From: Chytridium lagenaria
Lineage: Eukaryota; Chytridiomycota; Chytridiomycetes; Chytridiales; Chytridiaceae
Assembly: GCA_025449115.1 (NCBI GenBank)
Contig: JAHLKC010000081.1
Coordinates: 1-64,000, forward strand
DNA: 64,000 bases
Direction of reading: 5' to 3'
The translations under genes and the position numbers were made by a program. Positions 1 to 10,169 of the stretch are shown here, in pieces (position 1 is the stretch's first letter; each line of letters begins with the position of its first letter). A model generated the notes under the pieces. That model did no database searches. It saw nothing but the letters and a program-made list of their open reading frames with translations, and was not told the DNA's origin.

Positions 1-105
1 GACCTATTTGCTGACCGTCTCTACTCCAACATCAAGTTCACCCGTTACGACTTCCTTATCGCGTTCCCTCAAAACTCTTGTATGGGAGGCTCCAGTGTTT
101 TATAA
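1..105 (+). CDS. 3' end of an unrecognised gene (5' truncated by window)
   Basis: Frame 1 is open from the first base and ends at TAA 103-105, giving 34 residues that begin DLFADRLYSNIKFTRYDF and end NSCMGGSSVL. The composition is protein-like (aromatic and charged residues, no low complexity). I do not recognise the family. There is no start in the window, so the exon could equally be preceded by an intron just upstream. A plain chance opening of this length cannot be excluded. Confidence 0.3.
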   Translation, partial: DLFADRLYSNIKFTRYDFLIAFPQNSCMGGSSVL

Positions 106-1111
106 CGATCGTGTGTCGCCAAGCCTTATGGTCAATAGGAGATAAGCAGAGTGAGAAAGTGGAACCGGCCGTGATGACCTTGTTTTTTCTTAACACGTCT
201 GACGGTGACTCTTTCACATGGCTCAACCTTGGTAATGAGGAGACTAATTTCTGTAACGTCCTTCAAGAACCGAGTCTTTTCAGCTGTACACCACAAAAAG
301 TCGAATACCACGACGCGTCGGGAAAAAAAAAAGATGAAAGATTCGTCAAAGCGGTGCACGATGATACCCTGGGCTCGGTGGGGGGGAGGGGAGGTTTCTA
401 ACATTCTTTCGCGGCGCAGCACCGCACATTACATATACCTAGGCTAGAATAGTCAAGATCTTGGCGAGAGATGTAACGTCGATGTTTAAAAATGCCATTA
501 ATTAAAACTATAAAGTCATATTATAAAGAGGCGAATGGTTTGGCTTACCATAAGATGTTGAAACTAGAGATCGCATGCCCACAACTTTAAGCGCTTTAGA
601 AGAGTCCATCTCGTCCTTGAAGACAGGCATGGATCTTCTCGCAGTTTCCAAAGAAAAACGGGCCGGGTTTGTTCACTTTTTCCGTTGACGAGTAAGCCTA
701 AAGATTGATTTGACTGATGAGAGCATGATATTTTGGCTCGCAACTGCAGGTGTGTGAGCGACGTGAAAATGTAATAAAAGACGGTTATAGACGATTTTTC
801 TGCCTAGGTTATATGACGTTTCTTTGATATATAAAAGTCGTTTATCAAGCATAAATAATGAGAACGGGAATAACACCTTAATTTAAACCGTCGTCAGATT
901 GGAGAGTCTGAAGAAGTGAGGATTCAGCATCCGGGGCTTTTCCTTTCTCTTCATCGTTGCTTTGGCGTCTCCACATAATGATAAATGAGCTAAAAGTGTT
1001 TTCAGCATATTTACCTCTACATTAAACGCCCCCAATATCCTTTTTTTTAGGCTGATTGTCAAGTCCCTCTTTTGAAATATTTTGATCCTTTCATCTTCAT
1101 AGATAATGTAT
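106..1111. other. intergenic, AT-rich, no supported gene
   Basis: Short openings exist on both strands, but none has a good start, splice pattern or recognisable residues. A stretch near 589-686 (+) reads as 30-odd plausible residues ending in TGA, but has no start and no clear acceptor. I treat the region as non-coding. Confidence 0.4.
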
Positions 1112-1640
1112 TTAATTGTTGTGATCTTCATCATCATTTTTGTTATCGTTGTTGTGACCGTCGTCTTCTAGGTCATCACCTTCACCCATATTTCCATCAA
1201 CAGGATTGCCATCAATAGGAACCAACATGCCATCCTTTGAATTGGGATTGACTTCACCATGCTCCATTGATTAAAACAGCTATACATTCTTCTATACCGA
1301 CACCTTCCAGGAGCTCTGTAGTAACTCAAACGACAGGCATCTTTTCAATAAAGACGTCTTTTGAAAAAAAAGAAAAAGGGCTCCAACGTGTCTAAACATT
1401 TCTCCCAATCGTCGCTGCCACCGTCGTTCCCACAATCTCTACCGGATAAGAGTTTATCAATGGCGTGGCTTACTCCAAGCGACTTTCGGGTGAAAGAGTT
1501 GCGTTTAGGACGAGGCAACTTGGGATTGAGATTGTGGGTTGGAACGAGTTCAGAGGTTGGGTCAACGGCGTGTAGACAGATGCCGGGGTGTTTGGTGCAG
1601 ACGTATGGTTGGCCGGGAAGGGAGGGATTTGGAGTTTGAT
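1112..1640 (-). pseudogene. possible decayed or error-broken gene
   Basis: Three consecutive minus-strand openings read like protein but lie in different frames and do not connect. The first, about 1380-1640, is open for roughly 90 codons with no ATG and contains GQPYVCTKHPGICLHAV. The second, near 1265-1340, contains ELLEGVGIEECIAVLINGAW. The third, 1112-1267, has an ATG and encodes an acidic Asp/Asn-rich tail of 51 residues. The order and the small offsets resemble the frame breaks seen elsewhere in the window. No family is recognised. The plus strand is also open over 1361-1639, so the strand call is not certain. Confidence 0.25.
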
Positions 1641-2292
1641 CAATTATTGCGAGTCAAGATGGCATTTTAAGAATGTTGGAATCCAATTGTGTTTCAACTT
1701 ACGTGTATTATTAGTTTCTTTTCTTCTGTATTTTTAGTGAGTAATTCTGCTTTGTTTAATATTTATTTTTTTAAAAACAAAGCATATAAATATATTACCC
1801 AATTTGATGTCAACAGCAAAAAAAAATCATAATCCAAACCATGGCTTGTGCGGTGTCCTATGATGTTCGTATGGGTTCACACCAGCAACGACGGGGAGAT
1901 GGATGGATGCGATTGAAGAAAGCTTCAACAGAGAAGAGGTGCAGCATTATTCCCTGTTTCTTGATGTTTAGGTTGTCCTTTCTACTTGAAGATCCAGTCT
2001 GATGATATAACGCTGTCCAAAGTGTCATCGTTTACACAATCAATGGCAACTTGACTCAAGCATTGAGGACTTCGGGAATGTGCATGCATCTAACGGCCAC
2101 TCTCTCCTCGATTCAAATCTATCCTCAAAAAATGCTTTTTCGTATAACCAACCTGTCAAAACGCTTTGATGAGATGTCAGCCTCAGCGGAAAAGCAGCGC
2201 GAAACGAGGGGTGGGATTGGGGAGAATTGAAGTGCCCCAGGGTCTTGATGCTTTTCACCCAAAGCTTGCGATAACCGTTGTTGACGGCCGTC
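1641..2292. other. intergenic, promoter side of the zinc-finger gene
   Basis: AT-rich. It includes a small open frame at 1841-2002 (+) with a good start context (ACCATGG) that encodes 53 residues of no recognisable type. It could be an upstream ORF of the zinc-finger gene or chance. Confidence 0.3.
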
Positions 2293-3778
2293 ATGGAAGG
2301 TTCTTCGTCAAAGCATGTAGAGCATCCAACATTCTTATCCCTTCCTCCTTCTTTGCCGAAAACCGTCCCGCAGTCTCCTTCAGACGTTGCATTGAATCCG
2401 GCAGAGTCGTCTTCACGAAAGAATAAGAGGAAAGTTGAGGTGGAAGTGAATGGATTGGGCTCTCCTTCTCGGCAGTTTAAATGTCGATTTCCTGGATGCA
2501 CTAGCGACTTTACTTCAATGTAAGGGCTTATCACTACCTTTTCAGAGTTGTTTAACATTTCTTTAATGTACAGAGGTCATCTGGATAGGCATGAACGCAT
2601 TCATAGTAACGAAAGACCATATAAGTGCTGCGTTCCGGATTGTCCGAGTGTGAGCTTTGTAATTCCTCCTCTCGTTTATTGTGTTTCAAAACGTTACCTA
2701 GAACCCTTTTGACTGTTGTTGAGGTGAATAACTAATGATGTCTTTCGCGTTCAGAAATTCAAGAGAGCCGATACCGCGGTAAAGCACACCCGTGGACATA
2801 TTCGTAGGTTAAAGGCTGTGGGCATACCCTGTGACTTGAGCGAAAACGACGAATTTGATGTATACATTGATCGACCGCCTCCACCACCACCGAAACCATT
2901 AAAGAAGAGAACCAAAATCGAAGCTCGTCGAGCAACAGCCCCATCCATCCCTCGAACACCAAGCGACGATGAAATCAGCATATTGGACCAGGATGATGAA
3001 CATGAGAATGAGAACCAGGAGTCTGCTTTGCTTCCTTTCCCGTCTCCATGGTCAGCTTTGCCCTTCACCCAACCGACCACTATTCACCGTTATACCAGCC
3101 AATCCGCCGCCGCCGCCGCATCCGCCGCTGCTTATGCGGCGATGGACTCGACATTCCGTTATAAACCTGGATACATTCCCTTACCGACCATGATGCCATC
3201 TTCCTACCCACACTGGGCAACCCATATACCCCTATGCGACCGCCCTCTATACCCATGCCGCATATGTTCTATCCCACGCCCGCCTCCATCGAACAACACC
3301 GTCGCATGCTCCATCATTACAGCATGCCATTACCATACAATTTTCTCCCATCCACTTCATCCACCAAACTCCCCTCTCAACCTTACCCTACCCCCATCAA
3401 TCCCTTTTTTCTCACACGATGGCTCAGCTCTGGAACATGCATCCGTACGCTATGGCTCAAGCAGTCGCATCCTCTACGCACTTGCACGAGAGGGGACCTC
3501 CACTCACCCCCGTGTCGCCAGAGTTAGCACGGGCGGTATCTTCGGTGAATACGGTTCGGATGGGAGTTTCATCAACAGGGCTGCCACCCATGTCACCATG
3601 TCGGAACGCACAGTTGGTGACGCCCATGAATTCTGCGCCTCCAACACCGAGCTTGGCGAATGTGGGGGTTGGGACGTCTAAGAGTACGATTGAGGCGAGG
3701 AGTACTGCGTCGCAGAATAGGGGGAGGAATTTTGGAGGATTACTTTACGTGATTCAAGTAAATAATAAATATATATAG
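2293..3778 (+). CDS. C2H2 zinc-finger protein (two fingers), probable transcription factor
   Basis: Three exons are visible: 2293-2519, 2574-2649 and from 2755. The introns are GT..AG, 53 and 105 nt. Finger 1 starts FKCRFPGCTSDF and keeps C-x4-C-x12-H-x3-H; it is interrupted by intron 1. Finger 2 starts YKCCVPDCPS and completes with the second H pair after intron 2 (KHTRGH), again C-x4-C-x12-H-x3-H. An ERPYKC-type linker joins them. The long C-terminal part is Pro/Met/Ser-rich with a polyalanine run and a poly-Pro run, typical of activation regions. The reading frame shifts twice, near 3207-3210 and 3389-3414, each as if one base were missing in a C or T run. The start ATG at 2293 is the first in frame with finger 1; an upstream exon is possible. 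Target genes are unknown. Confidence 0.75.
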
Positions 3779-4438
3779 TTTTTACAGTGCTTTAGGTCAC
3801 AGTTTTGTCCTTGTTCTGTGAAGCTTGTGTTATGCGTCGTTTAACTTTTCTTTTTACCCTTTGCAACCACCGTGCGGTCTGATTACCGAGACTGGGTAAT
3901 CGCGCCTATACTCCAATTCGGCCGCCCCCGACAACTTTCCGAGTATGTTATAATAGCTTCCCCCGACTTTATTAGCGTCGTTGTCAAAGCTGATGGTCGA
4001 AGGAAGAGGCCCGTCGAAGGGAAGAAACTGTTGAAATACTATATATGATGCTGGAGTTCCATTTTTCGCCAGTGCTTACTGTAAATACACATTCATTATT
4101 TCATCATTTTTTTATTATTGAACCTGGACGACGGTCGCATTTAAAACAGACCAATTTCTGTAGAATTATGTATAAATAAATCAATCATAAAATTAAAAGC
4201 CAAAGTAAAAATGATTTTCTGTCTTTATTCAATTTGCGCCAAATGCTTCGGGCTATGTTCTTTTTTTTTGTTGTTTTTTTTTGTTGTCCGTTGAACGATT
4301 TGTTTAGCAGGAAAAAGATACGGTATGCGTCAAAGTCGACTCTTGGTCCTCCCGCTCCCATCAACTCTCCCCAATTCCACCTTCATATCTACACCATCCA
4401 CCACATTCACAATCTTCCACAACAACTCCTTCAAAACA
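3779..4438. other. intergenic between convergent genes
   Basis: 3' flanks of the zinc-finger gene (+) and the glycosyltransferase gene (-). AT-rich, with T homopolymers around 4260-4285. No gene seen. Confidence 0.5.
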
Positions 4439-6220
4439 TCAAAATCCAAAAAAGCTTTTCGTCTTCTTCCAAGTTCCCCGAAACATATGGCTCACCAAAA
4501 CTTTGTCATCACTTCTCGTAGCCGCATCCTTATCCCCCTTTGGTACCTGTGCGGCAACATTAAATGAGGGAGTGTCTCCAAACGCCCATATCGGCATAAA
4601 TCCTACAGTCCCAACAACCTCATATCGATACACCAACTCCCTCGTTGATATAGTCTTTCCATTCTTCGTCTTCATCCCACCATTTCCCTCATTACTCGTC
4701 TTCATCCACCTTTCAACTCCTCTCGAAAACGCCCCAGGCCCAGTACGTTGGAGCACCTCCATTTTCCACCCCTCAGCATTCTTGGCACCATCGGTCGTTG
4801 CCCGCTCCTTTTTCACGTCATCAATGATATGGCGGAGGAGATCTCGGAGGAATGGATGGCGTCGACGAAACGCAAAGGTCCACTGACAAAACTGAACTTG
4901 AGCTGCAAACACATTTTGAAGGCGTTCGCGTTCGTTTTTGACAAACCCTTCCATCCCGATCAAACCTTGAATCAGGGGGGCTTCTATCGTATCCACAATC
5001 GCCGTGGCATTATTTTCATCCGTGATCAGGTCATCACGAAGGAACGTATCTGTTTGCGTTTCTTGCAGTGAAGAAGGGCTATCATCACTTCTTGAATTCA
5101 AAATCTCCCCAACCCACTCCCCTTCCCATCCGACAACCTTCCCTTCCCCTCCCGCAGCGTACCCTCTGTCAATCCCCCTCCCCACAACCCTTTCATCAAA
5201 CGTTGCCGTCCACTCATCAACCGCTTTAACCGGCAGAACGTCACTATCCGCATACACCCCTCCCACCACATAAACAATAAGATACCTCCAAAAATCTGCC
5301 CTCTCCACCATCCTTTCAAACCCATCATACACCTCCAAAGCCCCTGGGAACTCCTCTACCACAGATTCCACAAGTCGTCGCATATCGTCATCATCGTAGA
5401 TATGGATCGTGAAGGATGGGTTGAGGGTGCGCCATTTATTGAGGTATTCCGTGACAGTCTTGTCGAGAAGGTCCTTGTTGGGAACCGTTACGTGGACTTT
5501 GCGTGGAATGTGATGATGGGATTTGTGGGGGGTTAGAGGGGTGAAGGCGGGGAGGGAGGGATTGAGGAGAACACGATGAGGGGTGCCAATGTCAAAGTCG
5601 ATATCAGTGTTCACGCTTTTATAATCCACAGGAGTTGTTGTAATTTCTGGGAAAGCCGTCAAGTTGAGTGGTTCGTCGATGCTGGTGTCAGAGGATACGG
5701 AAGCGGATGAACGGAGAATGAGGTTCCAGAAGACGAGGATGAGGAGGAGGATACCAAAAGCCAATGTTAATGGCGTTAGGCTGAGGTAAGAAGGTGTGCG
5801 ATGTTTCTTCATAGAGGAGTTGGGTGGAACAGTTGAGGTAGGATTCACGAAAGAGTACCCTTGACGAAAAAGACGATGTATAAAGGGTACGTTGTGTGGG
5901 AACCCCCCTGCTTTGGACTTGTTAAAGTCACTAAGGTAGGTTTCTCCGGATGGACGTGAAGGGCTAGCGTTCCTATTTCTTGATGGCGCCTGGCCTGTAG
6001 ACCGTGAATCAGTGGATGCTGACAACAACGACAGCTGAACAGCGTTGCCAGCCTCCTGTCCTCCTTTCCCACTCCTTGCCGTGACTCCGCATTCCATGTC
6101 ACCCTCCTGCAGTACCCTCTTCAACCACCCATCACCTTGACCACCGTCATCACCATCATCCTCTATCTCGTTCATCCAGCTGTTGTCTACTGTAGCGTTG
6201 TCTTCTTGTGTGGACGGCAT
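4439..6220 (-). CDS. GT32-family (OCH1-like) glycosyltransferase, type II membrane protein
   Basis: A single uninterrupted frame of about 593 residues. I start at the ATG 6218-6220; the frame extends only three non-ATG codons further. Order: about 145 disordered residues, one hydrophobic anchor (LTLAFGILLLILVFWNLIL), then a lumenal catalytic domain. GT32 features visible are IPRKVHVTVPNKD at the domain start, ADFWRYLIVYVVGGVYADSD carrying the DxD metal and nucleotide-sugar site, CQWTFAFRRRHPFL, LQRTGPGAFSRGV, and VSHMFRGTW near the C-terminus. The family initiates or extends N-linked or glycolipid mannans in the Golgi. The acceptor and exact sugar cannot be told from sequence. This is one of the few long genes here without a frame break. 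Confidence 0.86.
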   Translation of the reverse strand: MPSTQEDNATVDNSWMNEIEDDGDDGGQGDGWLKRVLQEGDMECGVTARSGKGGQEAGNAVQLSLLSASTDSRSTGQAPSRNRNASPSRPSGETYLSDFNKSKAGGFPHNVPFIHRLFRQGYSFVNPTSTVPPNSSMKKHRTPSYLSLTPLTLAFGILLLILVFWNLILRSSASVSSDTSIDEPLNLTAFPEITTTPVDYKSVNTDIDFDIGTPHRVLLNPSLPAFTPLTPHKSHHHIPRKVHVTVPNKDLLDKTVTEYLNKWRTLNPSFTIHIYDDDDMRRLVESVVEEFPGALEVYDGFERMVERADFWRYLIVYVVGGVYADSDVLPVKAVDEWTATFDERVVGRGIDRGYAAGGEGKVVGWEGEWVGEILNSRSDDSPSSLQETQTDTFLRDDLITDENNATAIVDTIEAPLIQGLIGMEGFVKNERERLQNVFAAQVQFCQWTFAFRRRHPFLRDLLRHIIDDVKKERATTDGAKNAEGWKMEVLQRTGPGAFSRGVERWMKTSNEGNGGMKTKNGKTISTRELVYRYEVVGTVGFMPIWAFGDTPSFNVAAQVPKGDKDAATRSDDKVLVSHMFRGTWKKTKSFFGF

Positions 6221-7381
6221 GTTTTTCAAACTTTCCAGGTTACAAGGGACGCAGGCGTCCCCATGTTAAATACATATATATACACAAAGTGCAGCCTTCC
6301 TAGGCGGTTGCACAAATTTGCGCACTTTCAAAGGGGTAAAAAAAAGGGGCAAAAATCTTTCAGAAATATTTAAAAATATCCTTGTTTTATTTTACAGAAT
6401 AATGTTTAAATCCATTAAATACAACGGGTTATAAATAAATATTCTCGGCGCTTCATTAATGGACAGCAGAATAAGCAACTACAGTGTGGACTATCCTTGT
6501 TTAGGTAGCTCTGATGGCCCTGTAAGCAGCGACTATTTTTCGTTAAAGAGCTTTATGGCAAACACGTCTGTATACCACTCGCAAGGTAAACAACAAGGTA
6601 TCGCCAATACATCCGCTTAATATATCTCCGATCGTTCGAAGGCTATTGTAGACGACTTGAAAAGAAAAGCGTGTGGGAAAACAAGAATATCATCGCTGTC
6701 ATTGAATGAGGATATATGTTTCCATACTTCAACCACATGAGCGACTTTGGGGTCGAGTGAAGCCTTGTTCGAGACAGTGATGTCCTCTGCATTACTCGTC
6801 GCGCCTTACCCATACCCGCCCCTCTTGCCTTAAAATTAGACCTTTTTTTTGACGTATTTTTGTCTTCAATCCCCCCATATTTCATCTCGCATTCGGCCGT
6901 CGTGCGCATCTCACAAGTTCCCAAACATGCGTTCATTTTTTATTGTGTTACATATATGAATTTTTTTTAGTTACATATGATGATAATAATCACGGTAATT
7001 AACATTCCCGGCCATGCTTCTTCTGCTTTTTCTCTTTGCAGACCTTGGTACGTTAGTTGCTTCATTTTTTGATATCACATTATTGGGTAAAAATATTACA
7101 AGAAGGCAAATTGCGGATTTAATACGTGTGTTGATATTTCATGACGTTTTAAGGGTGATATCAACACGTATAACTTGATACATGCACATATTAGATTTAC
7201 GAGAAAAGTGGTATGATATCCAGCAAAGCCAAGAAGTCATCAGGGTTCATATCAAATTCCTTCACTTGCCCTTTATTAATTGGTGCGCATACGGCGAAAT
7301 AAAGTAATGTACAATGGCATATGAAATGGAGCATTTCGTCAAAGTAGCATAAGCCTTCCCGACGGGTATGTAAATGTTCTC
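6221..7381. other. intergenic, AT-rich
   Basis: Promoter side of the glycosyltransferase and 3' side of the J-domain gene. Openings such as 6643-6936 (-) lack recognisable features. Nothing else seen. Confidence 0.45.
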
Positions 7382-9496
7382 CTACTTCACTCTAACAACC
7401 GGGTGCATCTGATGCTGATGATACGACGTTCCATCCGTCGACCCCCTTTTTCTCGGCACCGCCCCTTCCTTCGCCTTCAACTCGGTCTCAATCCCAACAC
7501 GAGCCAAAAACACAACACACGGCAAACAACACCCGACCAGCAGCAACACGCACCCCACGCTGAAAAACACAGGTACCAGGATGATTGCAAAGGAGGGTGC
7601 CCCAAGGTTTCGAAGCATTTCTTGCTTTTTAGCACGGTAAGAGGATGTGGGAGCAAAAGGGAGGGTTGTGGCGAGGATATCTTCGGCTTGAAGTCGGCGA
7701 ATAAGGAGGGCGAGGAAGGCGTAGCCAATAGCGCCAAAGGTTAAAAGACAAACGGCGTAGAGAACAAGTTCTTGGCGGCGTTTGGAGCGGTAGTCTTCGT
7801 GGGAGATGTCATGGCGTAGGGAGAAGAAACTGAGGATAACGGAGATGAGATTGAGGATGCCGACAAAGTAGGCGGGCAGGAAGATGACACTGAAAGAAAA
7901 GTCGTTAGGAAGAGGGTTTTTTAGATTTAATTATACAGAATAAAATAAATAATGTAAAAAGAAACGGTTTGCCGGCCGCTTTTTACTGTTTGCCGACCAT
8001 AAAAACTCACCTCCAGTCCGCAGTTGTGCTTCCGCTTAGTTTAGCCGGTATCAGTAGTGCCAGCAGTATCCTCAAAATCCAACTTCCCACCACATCAGCA
8101 ATCGCCAAAATCCACTCCTCCCGTCGATGCGGCCTGGTCACCACCTCGGTCTCCTCCCCGCCATCCTCATCCGCAGTATTAGACAAGACCACTCCCGTCT
8201 TTAGTTTCTTTTTCAGCCGGGTTATCGATGCCGAGAGATGAAACATCTCTGCCACGTACCAAGGCACAAACACAGCCCACCACGACCCAACCGACCTCCA
8301 TTCCAGTTGCAATGACATAAGAAGAAAGAAGCCTCCAATCATTGCAATGTACACGACCCGCGTGAACCTTGCGAGAAATTCGTTAAGGGTAGGTCGTGGT
8401 CTCTTCAGCCGCGTTCGTCTCCTAGCATTCCGTCGAAACGCGCTTGCACTTTCGCTGTTCGCTTGTTCCCTTTTAATCTTTTCAGATTCAAACACAGATG
8501 GCCCCTCCACACCTGGAGGAGGTGTTTTCATATCTCCTCGAGGAGAGACGATGCTGTCCCGTCACTGTCATCGCTCATTTCCTTGTGAACGGTAGGTGAT
8601 AGGGTAGTCCTCACACCAAGACCTCTGGGCCAGTTAAATTGAGTCTGTGAAGAAGGCTTATAATCGTCATCTAAAGGGTCATCGGTATCGGAGACCGATC
8701 GGGAAGAGAAGGCAGCCCCTAGGATAAAGACGAGGATGGTGAAAAATGCGGGACTAAAGACAGCAGGCCACGACCAGGAGATGGCATTATCGGATTTGAG
8801 AGCGACGAATACGGGAAAGAGGAGAACGATCATGACAAAACGGTGGCGGCAACAAACGCTTGGTTCATTGCAAAGATAATAGCTGGATCGATAAACGGTA
8901 TCTTGTTCATCATGGAAACGCCACCTTCACCCTAAAATAATTAGTCAATTAGCATCCCCTAAGTCGATATCTTTCTATGATTAAATTTAAGTCACTTACA
9001 TAGCGGTCATATATAGAGCGCTTTTTCGGGTCGGCTGCGAGAATAAGCTCAAGTTAGAGAACAAAAAGTAGAAAATAAAAATAGAATATAATTGTAAAAA
9101 GAAAGCGTTTGAATAATTATTCAACTCACAAAGAACTTCATATGAATGATTAATTTGTTGAAAAAAGCAACAGCTTCAGGATCTTGTCCAGCCTTATCCT
9201 GCATTCAGTAAATAAAATGGTCAAACTCCATATACAAATGACCCGCAGTAGTTGCAACATATAAATATACATAATACTAACCGGGTGATATTTTAGTGCC
9301 TGTCTCCGATATGCCTAATCATTTAAGTAAAGAAGTTAGCAACCAGCCACCAACGTCCTTCTTGAGACAAAGGCCCCAACGAAAAGATACCAACCTTTCG
9401 GATAGTCTCTGGATCCGCGGCTGGATCCACTCCCAATAAATCATAGTAATCCGGAGCCTGTGACGATGAAGAACCTTCATGCTCATTATAGGCCAT
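7382..9496 (-). CDS. J-domain (DnaJ-type) protein fused to a multi-spanning TMEM185-like membrane region
   Basis: Six exons: 9395-9496, 9282-9314, 9130-9198, 9000-9034, 8011-8931 and 7382-7889, all with GT..AG introns. The N-terminal 80 residues are a J domain: YYDLLGVDPAADPETIRK, then AYRRQALKYHP, the essential HPD loop completed by the next exon (DKAGQDPEA), then a helix ending NHSYEVLSDPKKR. The rest has about seven hydrophobic segments, with TMEM185-type blocks such as SWWAVFVPWYVAEMFHL and DWSVIFLPAYFVGILNLIS, in which an aromatic/Pro motif closes a helix. The last exon reads without breaks to the stop. Three single-base losses are needed to keep frame: A-run 9161-9166, A-run 8837-8840 and C-run 8558-8560 (plus-strand positions). 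Restored length is about 556 residues. J domains stimulate Hsp70 ATPase. A membrane-bound co-chaperone of the ER or another endomembrane is the likely role; the topology is not resolved. Confidence 0.85.
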
Positions 9497-10169
9497 GGCG
9501 ACAAGCGGCAGAACAACGAAACCAACCCCGTTGTGGGTTGTCGTAGGCTGTTGTCGTCGTTGTCTTCGCCTTCAATATGGTTGTTGCGTACGCAGCCTTC
9601 AATGTCGTTGTTGCGTACGCAGTCGTCCCGTGTTGCGCCGGATGGCGGTGCCTTATGCCTGTGAGGGCTAGCAACGAGACCGAAGATGTTAAACGGCTGA
9701 GAAGTGCTGAATGAGGCCGCCCAAAGCGACAGATTCAAAAAGAATTGTCCCAACCTCAAATGTGTCTCGTTTTTACTATTTGGTAATTGAATGTTTAATG
9801 ACAAACATGAGCACTGTTTGTTTAACAAACATCTCACACCAACACTGGAGATGGCTGCATCGCTCACAGTCGAATGGCCGAAAGTTCGAACTCCCATTTC
9901 AATACATTCAATAACCTAGCTACCTATCCTACGCCATACTCTATTTTGTTGTACGCCTAACCATTGTTCGCGTTGATGAAAAAACAAAAACTATAAATAT
10001 TGGGAACAATGCAAATCTCCAATGGCATGCCAGAACCTTGGTGAGGTACCCACATTTAAAAGATCGACCATCCCCATATCCCATCTTCGTTAAAACGAAT
10101 CTGGATCACACCGACTGAGGTCTCATTAGACTCGTTCCCATCATCTGTCTTTTGAAGTCGAGGGGAAAG
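9497..10169. other. divergent intergenic region between J-domain gene and kinase gene
   Basis: Shared 5' flank of about 670 bp, AT-rich, with no recognisable gene. Open frames here overlap in opposite directions and show no codon bias. Confidence 0.45.

Noticed and set aside
1361..1639. 92-codon plus-strand frame
   Set aside because: It begins after an A-run (a frame of Lys codons), has no domain, and the minus strand reads at least as protein-like. Neither is secure.
2040..2558. 172-codon minus-strand open frame
   Set aside because: It overlaps exon 1 of the zinc-finger gene, whose finger motif and splice sites make the plus strand the coding one.
6643..6936. 97-codon minus-strand frame
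   Set aside because: No motif, AT-rich surroundings, no splice or promoter support.
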